Source: Paenibacillus caseinilyticus (GTDB lineage Bacteria; Bacillota; Bacilli; Paenibacillales; NBRC-103111). From it: a stretch of DNA of 64,000 nt. The position numbers and the translations under genes are program-made. The DNA is taken from contig NZ_JAQAGY010000021.1 of the NCBI RefSeq assembly GCF_027533645.1, positions 53,324 to 117,323 of the forward strand, in the 5' to 3' direction. Positions 17,345 through 26,210 of the stretch are shown piece by piece (the stretch's first letter is position 1; each line of letters begins with the position of its first letter). The notes beneath the pieces were generated by a model. It saw nothing but the letters and a program-made list of their open reading frames with translations, made no database searches and was not told where the DNA came from.

Positions 17345-18349
17345 ATGCCGCAGCGCTCTCAGCAAGTTGTGATAGGAATGGATGGAGGAGGCACCCGCAC
17401 CCGGGTCATCGTCGCGGATTTGGACGGTCACGTCCTCTCTTATGTGGAGAAAGGCGCCGCTTCGATCTACAAAGATATGCGGGCCGCCCAGCATGTGCAG
17501 GAAGCAGTGCGCGAAGCGTTGGCAGCGGCCGATGCCGATCCGGCGCAGGTGCTCTCACTCGCAGCCGGAATCGCCGGCTACGATGCGGAAGAAGATCTGG
17601 AGTGGGTCTGCCGGCTTACCGATGCAGACGGGCTTCACTGTCCCAAGAAGCATGTCAATGACGCCATCGTCGCCCATATCGGCGCCTTCGGTTCCAAGCC
17701 CGGCATCATGGTGATTGCCGGTACGGGATCCATCCTCTTGGCCGTTACGGAGCAAGGCGAGACGATCCGCAATTACGATCTCCATCATTATGCCCGGAGC
17801 GCGGCACGCCTCTTGTCCTACGATGCCGTCTATGACGTGCTGGCCGGCTTCCTGGACGAGAGCCACCCGGAGGATCGGGCGCTGGCCTCTCTGATGCTCT
17901 CCCATTGGGACGTGTCGTCCCTGAGGGAGCTGCAGGAGAAGGCCCGGCACGGCTTTCATCCGGATGCCCGGACACGCAACCGGCATTTCGGCGATTTTGC
18001 TCCCGCCGTCACCGGTGCGGCCCTGGCCGGAAGCCCCTTGGCCCGGCAGGTCTGCTCCAGGGCGATCCGGGAGATCCGCACCGGCATCCACCTGCTCTCT
18101 GCTTACTTCGAGCAGTCGGAGGTAAGCGTCGCCTGCATAGGCAGCGTGGCTCGCAGCGCGTACTTCAGCGATCAGCTGAGCCAAGGGCTGTCCTCCGGAA
18201 CGTACCGCCGATTGACGCTGGTCGAGCCCGAGTGCAGCCCCGCCGCCGGAGCCGTACTGCTGGCGCTTCAAGAAGCCGGCATCCCCGTGACGCCGGCCGT
18301 GAAGGCCAATCTCGCCGCATCCTGCTTTACTCCTACAGCAGCCCTATAG
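17345..18349 (+). CDS. BadF/BadG/BcrA-type ATPase, probable N-acetylglucosamine kinase
   Basis: 334-aa member of the ASKHA sugar-kinase/ATPase superfamily. It has phosphate-1 loop GMDGGGTRTRVIVAD, aspartate in VNDAIVAHIGAF, phosphate-2 loop VIAGTGSILLAV, and adenosine segment CIGSVARSAYF. Single-domain proteins of this size in Bacilli usually phosphorylate N-acetylglucosamine or related amino sugars. Good ribosome binding site; monocistronic. Confidence 0.82.
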   Translation: MPQRSQQVVIGMDGGGTRTRVIVADLDGHVLSYVEKGAASIYKDMRAAQHVQEAVREALAAADADPAQVLSLAAGIAGYDAEEDLEWVCRLTDADGLHCPKKHVNDAIVAHIGAFGSKPGIMVIAGTGSILLAVTEQGETIRNYDLHHYARSAARLLSYDAVYDVLAGFLDESHPEDRALASLMLSHWDVSSLRELQEKARHGFHPDARTRNRHFGDFAPAVTGAALAGSPLARQVCSRAIREIRTGIHLLSAYFEQSEVSVACIGSVARSAYFSDQLSQGLSSGTYRRLTLVEPECSPAAGAVLLALQEAGIPVTPAVKANLAASCFTPTAAL

Positions 18350-18560
18350 AGCTTGGCCCGCAGACCATCGCGTAGAGGCGGCGCCCGGCTGGCATTCGGG
18401 GGAGCCCCATGGATCGGGAAGCCCAGCGGGATGATCGCTAACCCCGCTTCCCGGCTCCGCTCCCTCCCCTACAGCCCTCGGCGGCTTAGCCTCTGTAGGA
18501 GACGAAGCCGGCCAGCCGGCTTGCCTTCAGCTCGTATGGGACGAAGGGGCCTATCCTCCG

Positions 18561-18980
18561 TTATTCCGCGTCATACGTACAGGCAAACCGCTCCACGCCG
18601 GGGTATGTTTCGCCAAGCGAGACGACGGAGAATCCGTTGTTCCGGTAAAAATCCACCGTTTCCTCGTCCGTTTCGGCGCGGAGGCCGGAGGGCTTGCGCT
18701 CTTGAAGCAGTTCGAGAATAATTCCCCGCCCGTAGCCGATCCGGCGGAATTCCGGGTGAACGCTCAGATGCCGGATGTGAACCATCCGGTTCTCTTCCTC
18801 CGTGAAGCCGATGACGGCCACCACCGTCCCTTCCTCCTCAAGTCCGTACAGCTCCCATGCCGGGTCCTCGCGGTACTTCTCGAGCTGGGCATCGATCGCC
18901 TCCGGATCCGGGAACATCGAGTAGGATAACAATTCCTGCAGGTCTTCTTCGTGTAAGCGCGCTTTGAGATCAATGAACAT
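18561..18980 (-). CDS. GNAT N-acetyltransferase
   Basis: 139-aa acetyl-CoA-dependent acetyltransferase. VVAVIGFTEEENRMVHIRHLSV is followed by the acetyl-CoA loop PEFRRIGYGRGII and the C-terminal VDFYRNNGFSVV strand. AAAGGAG precedes ATG 18980. Lies 69 bp downstream of the HIT gene and probably shares its transcript. Acceptor unknown. Confidence 0.85.
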   Translation of the reverse strand: MFIDLKARLHEEDLQELLSYSMFPDPEAIDAQLEKYREDPAWELYGLEEEGTVVAVIGFTEEENRMVHIRHLSVHPEFRRIGYGRGIILELLQERKPSGLRAETDEETVDFYRNNGFSVVSLGETYPGVERFACTYDAE

Positions 18981-19049
18981 GGTTCGTTCTCCTTTGCTGA
19001 TGTTATCAAATAGGGGATGCATACGGAGCAGATAAAGAAGTGCCGCGTC

Positions 19050-19478
19050 TCATAAGACCGAGATCGCTTCGGCGAGTCTCTCCCGGATCTTAGGGGCAGA
19101 GAGCTCCGTTCCCCGGGGCCGCGAAGGCTCCCTCCAACCGAACTCATCGCCTTCGTAGCGGGGGAACACATGCAGATGAACGTGCCCCAAGTCGTTGAAG
19201 ATGCCTCCGTTACTCATCGTGGTTATGCCGTCCGGCGCGTATGCCGCCTTGAGCGCCTTGGCGATCCGGACGGACGCTCCGGCGACCGCCAGCAGGGCGG
19301 CTTGCTCCAATTCATCGAGATCCAGCGCGTGCGCCTTGGGCAGAATCAGCACATGTCCGCCATGCAGCGGGGCAATGTCGAGCAGGCAGGTGACCTGCTC
19401 GTCCTCATAGACGACTTCGGCCGGCTCCCCTCCATTGGCTAGCCGGCAGCCCAGGCATGCGGGCAGGTATGCTTCCAC
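19050..19478 (-). CDS. HIT family nucleotide-binding hydrolase
   Basis: 142 aa with the histidine triad in GHVHLHVFPR, plus CLGCRLANG and GGHVLILPKAH typical of HIT proteins acting on nucleoside phosphoramidates or dinucleotides. The frame opens at ATG 19514, but that codon overlaps a TGTTACAAT extended -10. GTG 19478 has GGGGG eight bases upstream and gives the usual N-terminus, so I prefer it. Confidence 0.85.
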   Translation of the reverse strand: MEAYLPACLGCRLANGGEPAEVVYEDEQVTCLLDIAPLHGGHVLILPKAHALDLDELEQAALLAVAGASVRIAKALKAAYAPDGITTMSNGGIFNDLGHVHLHVFPRYEGDEFGWREPSRPRGTELSAPKIRERLAEAISVL

Positions 19479-19635
19479 TCCTCCATCCCCCTTCAATACA
19501 AGAATACCGTCCATTGTAACATATTACATCCAAGTCCGGAGGGGGAAGGCTTTATTGATCAAGTCGACCTCAGCAGCTGCTCCGTTAGGATTCAACTCTC
19601 CACCAACATTCCAAGCGTTCATTCAACGCATTAAC

Positions 19636-19645
19636 CGAACGTTCG
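19636..19645. promoter_or_regulatory. candidate orphan TetR operator
   Basis: Palindrome CGAACGTTCG, flanked by related half-sites (GTTCATTCA to the left, ATGAATGAC to the right). It resembles TetR-family operators and lies between the broken tetR and the HIT gene, with no plausible target gene next to it. Confidence 0.4.
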
Positions 19646-19708
19646 TTTATGAATGACCAATAAGAAATGGGATACGCTAGGCTCTAATAGCATCCCAAAT
19701 CGTTTGGA

Positions 19709-20248
19709 TCAAATCACGGATATTTTTTCGTTCAGTTCAAACTCGCCATTAAAATGCAGCTTAGCAAGCCCTGTAATGGGTGCACTAATTAGGACTAAAA
19801 GCAGCATCGGATCGCAATGTTTTATCAGTTGTTGTTCTTTGCCCCTATTGAGCAGCTCAAACAAAGGTTGGAACCTCCAGCTATGATCCTCAAGACACAA
19901 ATTTTGAATAAGCGGTGAATTACTAAATTGTTCAAGAAACAGAAATTCATCTTTATGGTTAAAAATGAAATCAATTTGGTTTCGAATCACCAGCTCGAAT
20001 GCGGTCTTCACCGGCATGGAATCCTCCATTCCAGCCAGCACCCGAGTACTTAGTTATTGTTTACCATTCGAATACAGTTTGCTTAACATATCTTCCTTAT
20101 TTTCAAAATATACGTAAATCGTTGATGGCGATACATGAGCTCGTTTAGCGATTTTTGACATTGAAATATCAGAAAAGCCAATCTCATTCAAGAGTTGAAT
20201 CGTCGCTTTAAAAATGGCTTCATTTTTATTTTCGTCTTTATGTCTCAT
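19709..20248 (-). pseudogene. TetR family regulator interrupted by an in-frame stop
   Basis: The DNA-binding half (MRHKDENKNEAIFKA, SDISMSKIAKRAHVSPSTIYVYFENKEDML) ends in a TAA at 20054-20056. The same frame continues as LSTRVLAGMEDSMPVK to 19709. Reading the stop as GAA restores KQELSTRVLAG, so one G-to-T change is enough. The region is markedly more AT-rich than its neighbours, suggesting acquisition. Confidence 0.8.
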
Positions 20249-20326
20249 AATCCTATAATAAACAATCATTCGATTAACGCCAAAGTCTAGTTCATCCTCC
20301 TCATCAACGGCCACCCTTTCCACGGC

Positions 20327-20349
20327 AAAAACCCGCGCTGCCGCGGGTT
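20327..20349 (-). terminator. terminator after the small membrane protein gene
   Basis: ACCCGCG-ctgc-CGCGGGT hairpin; the leftward transcript ends in TTTTTG. About 120 bp past the stop at 20470. Confidence 0.65.
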
Positions 20350-20469
20350 CGCACTGACTCTATACGGGGATGGAACAATAGGGTGCCTAAGAAGGCGGTG
20401 ACGCAGCATGCCATGGACCAATCGCATGCCCCTCACTGCTGCCGGGTATGAAATCCCGGTGCCGGCCGG

Positions 20470-20781
20470 CTAGCCGCTCCACCGACCGCTGTGCCGGAGG
20501 AGACCGATCCAGCCCCGATAGAAGCCATACAGCCCTAGATACGCTCCGGCCGCGAGGAACAGCGGGTTGTAGAAGATCCGGTGCACCTCCGTCATCATCA
20601 CCGTTCCCCTGAGCAGGATCCCCGCAACAGCATCGGCTGCCACCAGCCCGAACACATACATGCTGACCAAGGCTGCCGCACCGTACCAGAATCGGGTCTT
20701 CGGAACAAAACAATGAAGGGCCAGCATCAACGCCGGGACGGCCAGCGAAATGACAAGCAGGATCACGTACAGAAGAATCAC
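20470..20781 (-). CDS. small hydrophobic membrane protein
   Basis: 103 aa with three or four predicted membrane helices (about residues 2-25, 34-58, 68-92). No recognised motif. Start uncertain: GTG 20781 has no clear ribosome binding site, and GTG 20766 is an alternative. Downstream of the MFS gene on the same strand. Confidence 0.55.
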   Translation of the reverse strand: MILLYVILLVISLAVPALMLALHCFVPKTRFWYGAAALVSMYVFGLVAADAVAGILLRGTVMMTEVHRIFYNPLFLAAGAYLGLYGFYRGWIGLLRHSGRWSG

Positions 20782-20854
20782 CTCATTTTGTTAGATTCTC
20801 CCTACTTTACCCGTTTCCGCAGTCCATGAGTCACCCGGATGCCCGGCAGAAGCA

Positions 20855-22066
20855 TTATAGGTTCTCCGTCCGGCCCTTCGGCAAGATACCCGTCTCTTCC
20901 ATCCGCTGTCTTTTGAACCACAGCACTGTGAGCCCTGCCGCTGCCGCTCCCAGGATACCCGCCAGATAGAAGCCGCTCTTCAGCCCGCTCCATTCGTTCA
21001 GCGCACCGGCGACGAAGGGCCCGGCGAACATCCCTACCGCATAGACAGCTTGATAGAAGCCCATGGCGGTCGCCCGTTTGCGCTCATCGATATGCTCGAT
21101 GGACAACCCGAGCAGCAGCGGGAAGTGCAGTCCCTGGAAGAAGCCGTTGAGCGCCTGGCTCAGCAGGAGCAGCCCCAAGGTGGGCACGACCGACGTGGCC
21201 GCCGAGCACAGCGCGGAGATGAGGAAGCCGGCGAGCACGACGTTCCATGAGCCCAGCTTCGGCGCGAATACCCGCCCCGTCATATAGGAACTGACGGCAT
21301 GCGGCACCATGAAGGCGGCCACAAGCAGCGTGAGCCCCGTCTCATCGGCTCCGAGCTGCAGCGCATACGACGGCGTGAACCCGAACATCGTAATGAACAG
21401 GACGCCGTGAGCCAGGATTGACAGAGTCGCCACACGCCACAGCAGCCCGTCTTTCATCACGGGCAGCAGATCGCCGTACCGCATCGGCTTCCGGTCGGTA
21501 CCGCCCTGCGGCTCCTTCAGCAGCAGCGCTAGCAGGAACCCCGCGAGGCCGATGACTGCCCCGGTCCAGAAGGCAGCCTGCCAGCCGCCCGCCTGAAGCA
21601 GATACCCGCTCAGGATCATGCCGGAGAGCTGCCCGCCGGCGGTGAGCAGCGAGATCGTGCCCATCGCCCGCGTCGCCTCACCGGAGCGGTAGAGCCCCGC
21701 GTACATGACGGTGAACGCCACCCAGGTCGAGGCCGCTATCCCGGAGAGAACGCGGCCGGCGAGCGCCCAGGCAAGCTGTTCCCCGAGGGCGAAGCACAGA
21801 CAGCTGAGCGCCGTTGCGAGCATCCCGAGCAGGATGTAGGGCTTGCGCAGCTTCATCCGGTCCGACGCGATTCCAAGGGGCAGCCGCAGCACGATCTGCG
21901 TCAGCCCGTAGCTGCCGAGCACGATGCCCGCCATCGTGTAAGAAGCGCCGAGATGCTCCAGGTAAGGGGACAGGATCGGGACGTACACATAGAGCGAACA
22001 CCAGTAGAGCAGCGTCACGCCTACAAAAATCAGATGATTGAGTCTCTCCGGCGCGCCCCTCTTCAT
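20855..22066 (-). CDS. MFS transporter
   Basis: 403-aa, 12-helix major facilitator. Loop 2-3 motif LGIASDRMKLRKPYIL is present and the protein starts with a short basic segment. AAGGAGG precedes ATG 22066. Substrate unknown; drug or metabolite efflux is plausible. Confidence 0.85.
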   Translation of the reverse strand: MKRGAPERLNHLIFVGVTLLYWCSLYVYVPILSPYLEHLGASYTMAGIVLGSYGLTQIVLRLPLGIASDRMKLRKPYILLGMLATALSCLCFALGEQLAWALAGRVLSGIAASTWVAFTVMYAGLYRSGEATRAMGTISLLTAGGQLSGMILSGYLLQAGGWQAAFWTGAVIGLAGFLLALLLKEPQGGTDRKPMRYGDLLPVMKDGLLWRVATLSILAHGVLFITMFGFTPSYALQLGADETGLTLLVAAFMVPHAVSSYMTGRVFAPKLGSWNVVLAGFLISALCSAATSVVPTLGLLLLSQALNGFFQGLHFPLLLGLSIEHIDERKRATAMGFYQAVYAVGMFAGPFVAGALNEWSGLKSGFYLAGILGAAAAGLTVLWFKRQRMEETGILPKGRTENL

Positions 22067-22131
22067 AACTGCGCCTCCCTCCTTTGTTCCTCATGCTGCA
22101 CTGCTGTAGTCCAACGTTCGGCCATCCCGTG

Positions 22132-22216
22132 ATAAACAGCTTCGCCTTCCTTTAAGGACGATCCGCGTTGATAAGAAATACAAGAAGACAGGATCGAGCT
22201 CACATGGAGATATACA
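22132..22216 (-). repeat. 85-bp dispersed repeat, copy A
   Basis: Matches 61443-61527 over about 85 bp with scattered mismatches. The best conserved block is ATAAGAAATACAAGA, with shared ends ATAAAC..GCTTCGCC and GAGATATA. Contains a partly palindromic TCCTTTAAGGA. Copy B abuts a transposase remnant, so this may be a mobile-element end. Confidence 0.7.
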
Positions 22217-22230
22217 TTCTATATGTTCAA

Positions 22231-22267
22231 ACAAAACGAAATAGCGATGGAGGCCATCGCTATTTCG
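22231..22267 (-). terminator. terminator of the alcohol dehydrogenase gene
   Basis: Perfect 14-bp stem CGAAATAGCGATGG / CCATCGCTATTTCG with a 3-nt loop; the leftward transcript continues TTTTGTTT. Confidence 0.8.
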
Positions 22268-22316
22268 TCCGTACCGGAGGCCTGCCTATCGTACCGGCTG
22301 CCTGCGGCTATTCCCC

Positions 22317-23486
22317 TTACAAGCTCAGGCGCAGAATCGCCTTCACGTCTTCCTGGCCGAGCGGCTTGAAACCGCCGACCGGGCCGAAGCGGACCGTCTC
22401 CTCCGCCATGCGGTCGACGTCCTTCTCGCCGATCCCGAGATCGGCGAGACGTGCCGGCGCCCCGATGCGGCTGAAGTATTCCCGCGTCGCCTCGATGCCG
22501 GCGAGGGCCACTTCCTCGTCCGACTTGCCGGCCGGGTCCACGTTCCATACCCGGACCGCATACTGGACGAAGCGGTCGATGCGCTCGCTGTACACGTACT
22601 TCATCCAGTTCGGGAACAGGATGGCGAGGCCGGCCGCATGCGCAATATCGTAGATCGCGCTGACTTCATGCTCGATCATGTGCGTGGCCCAGTCGTTCTG
22701 CATCCCGACGGAGATCAGTCCGCCGTTCAGCGCGAACGTGCTGCTCAGCATGAGGTTGGCGCGGGCGGTGTAGTCTTCCGGGTTCGCCAGCGCCTTCTCG
22801 CCGTTCTCGATGACCGTCTGCAGCACGCCTTCGCAGAAGCGCTCCTGCAGCGGCGTGTCCTGCGTCGGAGAGAAGTACTGCTCGAACACGTGGGACATCG
22901 TGTCGACGATGCCGTTCACCGTCTGGTCGCGCGGCACCGAGTAAGTCAGGGTCGGGTCGAGAATTGAGAACTTCGGATACGCATGGATGCTGCCGAACGA
23001 TTTCTTGAGATTCTCTTCCCAGTTCGTGATCACCGAGTTGCCGTTCATCTCGGAGCCGGTGGCCGAGAGCGTCAGCACGGTACCGAGCGGCAGGGCGCTC
23101 TTGATCTCCGCCTTGCGCATCATGAAGTCCCACACGTCCCCTTCGTACGGCACGCCTACGGCAACCGCCTTCGCGGCGTCGAGCACGCTGCCGCCGCCGA
23201 CAGCGAGGATCAGGTCCACGCCTTCGGCCCGGGCGAGCTCGATCCCCTTGCGCACGGTAGTTACGCGGGGATTCGGCTCCACGCCGGGCAGCTCGACGGC
23301 ACGGGCGCCGGCCTGCCCCAGCTGGGTGAGGACACGGTCGTAGAGACCGCTCCTTTTGATGCTGCCGCCGCCATATACAAGGAGCACGGTACGTGCGCCC
23401 AGCGCCGCCACCTGCTCGCCGAGTTTATCGAAGCTGCCTTCGCCGAAGAGAATCCGGGTCGGGTTCACGAATGTAAAAGAGTTCAT
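22317..23486 (-). CDS. iron-containing alcohol dehydrogenase (butanol dehydrogenase type)
   Basis: 389-aa group III alcohol dehydrogenase, YugJ/BdhA-like. It has the Rossmann-type segment ILAVGGGSVLDAAKA, LTLSATGSEMNGNSVITN, and metal ligands in DTMSHVFEQY and YDIAHAAGLAILFP. Probably an NAD(P)H-dependent aldehyde reductase. AAGGAGG before ATG 23486. Confidence 0.92.
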   Translation of the reverse strand: MNSFTFVNPTRILFGEGSFDKLGEQVAALGARTVLLVYGGGSIKRSGLYDRVLTQLGQAGARAVELPGVEPNPRVTTVRKGIELARAEGVDLILAVGGGSVLDAAKAVAVGVPYEGDVWDFMMRKAEIKSALPLGTVLTLSATGSEMNGNSVITNWEENLKKSFGSIHAYPKFSILDPTLTYSVPRDQTVNGIVDTMSHVFEQYFSPTQDTPLQERFCEGVLQTVIENGEKALANPEDYTARANLMLSSTFALNGGLISVGMQNDWATHMIEHEVSAIYDIAHAAGLAILFPNWMKYVYSERIDRFVQYAVRVWNVDPAGKSDEEVALAGIEATREYFSRIGAPARLADLGIGEKDVDRMAEETVRFGPVGGFKPLGQEDVKAILRLSL

Positions 23487-23530
23487 TGCGGAGTTCCTCC
23501 TTGGGTTAGGTCAAATGGATACAGGACCCA

Positions 23531-25288
23531 TTATACCTTGCCCGGGGAAGATTGAGAATGACTGAAAATAGGGTGAGCAGCTTTCGTCAAGGTAAGTAAG
23601 TATACCCGGGACTCGTATGGCTGCAGCGGCAGCGCCGCCGGAAGCACCCCGTTGTCCGCGAGCTCGGCCGCCGGATTGCCGCTGCCCATGAGCAGCTCCG
23701 CCTTGCAGCCCACAAGCTCTTCGGGCATGGGGCTTGCGGTAATCAGCCCGGAGAAGCTGCAGACCACGAGCAGCGCCTCATCGCCCTGGCGCCGCAGGTA
23801 TGCATAGATCCGCTCGTCTTCCGGCAGGAGCAGCTCGTAGGTGCCATGCACGGCCACCGGGTACGATTTGCGCAGCGAGATCAGGCGCCGGTAGTGATTC
23901 AGGATCGAATCCGGATCGCCGATCTGCTTCTCGACGTTGATCTCCGTATAATTCGGATTGACGCCCATCCACGGCTCGCCGCTTGTGAACCCGGCATTGC
24001 TGGATGCATCCCACTGCATCGGCGTCCGGGCGTTGTCCCGTCCCTGCGCTTCGACCGCAGCCAGGATCCGCTCTTCGCTCCAGCCTTCGGCGGAAGCGTC
24101 CCGGTGCAGGTTCATGATCTCCACGTCGCGGTAGTCACTAATCGACGCGAAGCTGACGTTCGTCATGCCGATCTCCTGGCCCTGGTAGATGTATGGCGTA
24201 CCCTGCATCAGCATGTAGCATGTCGCCAGCATCTTCGCCGAAGCTGCATGGTGCTCCTTGTCATCCGCAAAACGCGACACGGACCGCGGCACGTCATGAT
24301 TCTCAAGGAACAGCGCATTCCAGCCGCGGCCCTCGAGTCCCTTCTGCCATTTGCTCAGGATCGCTTTCAGGTCGCTAAGCTTCCAGTCCGGGTTGTAATC
24401 CCACTTGCCGCCTGCCCCGTGGTCCACCGACATGTGCTCAAACTGGAAGATCATGTTGAACACGCCGTTCTTCTCGCCCACGAAGTCCTCCGCCTGCTCG
24501 AGTTCTACTCCGTTCGCTTCGCCAACGGTCATGATATCATACTTCGCGAAGGTCTCGTCCCGCAGCTCGCGGAGATAATCGAGAATCCCTTCACGGTTGC
24601 GGTGGCCGTCCCACGAAGCGACGTACTTCTTGCCTAGCGGATTCGGCAGATCAGGCAGCGCCTGGATCTTCTTGATGTGCGTGATCGCGTCGACCCGGAA
24701 GCCGTCGATCCCTTTGTCGAGCCACCAGTTGATCATGTCGTAGAGACCGCGGCGCACATCCCCATTCTCCCAGTTCAGGTCCGGCTGCCGGGTCGAGAAC
24801 AGGTGCATGTAGTACTCGCCCGTCGATTCGTCGAGCTGCCAGGCAGAGCCGCCGAAGATCGATTCCCAGTTGTTCGGCTCTTCGCCGGTCTTGCCCGGCG
24901 GTCTCCAGATGTAATAATCGCGCTTTGGATTCTCCTTGGAGCTGCGGGATTCGACGAACCAAGGATGCTCGTCAGACGTATGGTTGATGACCAAATCCAT
25001 GATGATCTTGATGCCGCGCTTGTGCGCCGCGGCAAGCAGTTCGTCGAACTCGGCCATCGTGCCGAACTCTTCCATAATATCGCAGTAGTCGCTGATATCG
25101 TAGCCGTTGTCGTCGTTCGGCGATTTGTAGATCGGGCAGATCCACAGCACGTCCGCACCGAGACCCTTCAGATAATCGAGCTTCGAGAGGATGCCGCGGA
25201 GATCGCCGATCCCGTCTCCGTTCCCGTCCATGAAGCTGCGCGGGTAAATTTGATATACGATGCTTTCTTTCCACCAGGGGGTTGTCAT
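23531..25288 (-). CDS. malL: GH13 alpha-glucosidase (oligo-1,6-glucosidase type)
   Basis: 585-aa cytoplasmic glycoside hydrolase hydrolysing isomaltose/maltose-type oligosaccharides. GH13 regions: MDLVINHTSDEHPWF, GFRVDAI with the nucleophile Asp, TVGEANG with the acid Glu, and FLENHDVPR. No signal peptide. The C-terminal beta domain is complete. AAGGAG before ATG 25288. No sugar transporter or regulator is adjacent, so it appears as a stand-alone gene. The exact linkage preference is not certain from sequence. Confidence 0.92.
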   Translation of the reverse strand: MTTPWWKESIVYQIYPRSFMDGNGDGIGDLRGILSKLDYLKGLGADVLWICPIYKSPNDDNGYDISDYCDIMEEFGTMAEFDELLAAAHKRGIKIIMDLVINHTSDEHPWFVESRSSKENPKRDYYIWRPPGKTGEEPNNWESIFGGSAWQLDESTGEYYMHLFSTRQPDLNWENGDVRRGLYDMINWWLDKGIDGFRVDAITHIKKIQALPDLPNPLGKKYVASWDGHRNREGILDYLRELRDETFAKYDIMTVGEANGVELEQAEDFVGEKNGVFNMIFQFEHMSVDHGAGGKWDYNPDWKLSDLKAILSKWQKGLEGRGWNALFLENHDVPRSVSRFADDKEHHAASAKMLATCYMLMQGTPYIYQGQEIGMTNVSFASISDYRDVEIMNLHRDASAEGWSEERILAAVEAQGRDNARTPMQWDASSNAGFTSGEPWMGVNPNYTEINVEKQIGDPDSILNHYRRLISLRKSYPVAVHGTYELLLPEDERIYAYLRRQGDEALLVVCSFSGLITASPMPEELVGCKAELLMGSGNPAAELADNGVLPAALPLQPYESRVYLLTLTKAAHPIFSHSQSSPGKV

Positions 25289-25484
25289 CTATAAGGACTC
25301 CTTCGGATTCATATGGAATGTTGATGTATGTATCATGGTAATCCCCCGGCGCCTGGCCGAACACCGACAAGATTGACCAAAAGGGTGTCGGAAATTGTTA
25401 TCTATTCCCTGGTCGCCGTGCCGCAAGGACTCCAGCCTGACGTTATGGAAGTTTGATTGTTCTTAATAATGAACAATCTCTCTA

Positions 25485-25523
25485 TAAAAACACCCCGCGG
25501 CGTACGGCTGCACGCTGCAGGGT
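25485..25523 (-). terminator. terminator of the 131-aa hypothetical gene
   Basis: 12-bp imperfect stem between ACCC.GCGGCGT and ACGCTGC.GGGT (25492-25523); leftward U-tract TTTTTATA. Confidence 0.7.
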
Positions 25524-25549
25524 CGCTCCCTTGCTCCGGGACCGGCGGA

Positions 25550-25945
25550 TCACTCGAAGGCCTCCATCCCGCCGTACCTGGAGATCGCGCGGAGCAAGTC
25601 TACGTGGATCGGCAGGATAAACTGTGTCGCTCCGAGCGTAAAGATCCCGCTGCGGTTGTGCACGGCGGCTTCTTTGACGTAGAGGCGGTAGTGCGGCAGT
25701 CCGTCCTGCATATGGATCGTCTCGCTTGCCGTCGAGGAGCTTGCGCTCAGACGCATCGGCCTGGAGCCGACCGGCAGCTCGAACGGGGTGATCGAGATAA
25801 TATCCTGAAGCTTGATATAAAAATTGGCATGGGGCTTCTGGTAAACAAGCTCCTGGGTCGAAACCGTCAATCCAAAGTTTCTTTTCTTATGGGAAAGTTT
25901 CAGCTCACCCTGCAGCGATTTGATCCCGATAAAATCGTCATTCAT
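25550..25945 (-). CDS. hypothetical protein
   Basis: 131 aa, soluble, no recognised family. Alternating hydrophobic pattern (LKLSHKKRNFGLTVSTQELVYQ, FYIKLQDIISITPFEL) suggests a small beta domain such as a PH-like fold; this is a guess. GGGAGGG before ATG 25945 and its own terminator support it as a gene. Confidence 0.65.
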   Translation of the reverse strand: MNDDFIGIKSLQGELKLSHKKRNFGLTVSTQELVYQKPHANFYIKLQDIISITPFELPVGSRPMRLSASSSTASETIHMQDGLPHYRLYVKEAAVHNRSGIFTLGATQFILPIHVDLLRAISRYGGMEAFE

Positions 25946-26210
25946 TGTGTGATCCCTCCCCCTTGGCAAGTCCCGGGCGAAAGGCTGGTTCGCGAGTCAC
26001 GCATGGACAGCCCGGCCGGACCTTGAAAAGAGCATACCACGGATTGCCGGAACTTCGCCACTGCCGCTGAGCTGCCTGCAAAGCTTCCTGCAAAGCTGCC
26101 ACAAGCAGGAGCTGTTTTGCAGGCTGCAGGCGTCCGGCAGCCTGGCTTAGCAACTCCCGCGAAGCTCTACCGGTCCGACTCCCCCATAACAAGCTGACTT
26201 TCGGAGCCGG

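Noticed and set aside
18506..18523. AAGCCGGC-ca-GCCGGCTT hairpin
   Set aside because: No T-run on either strand and only 8 bp in GC-rich DNA; could be chance.
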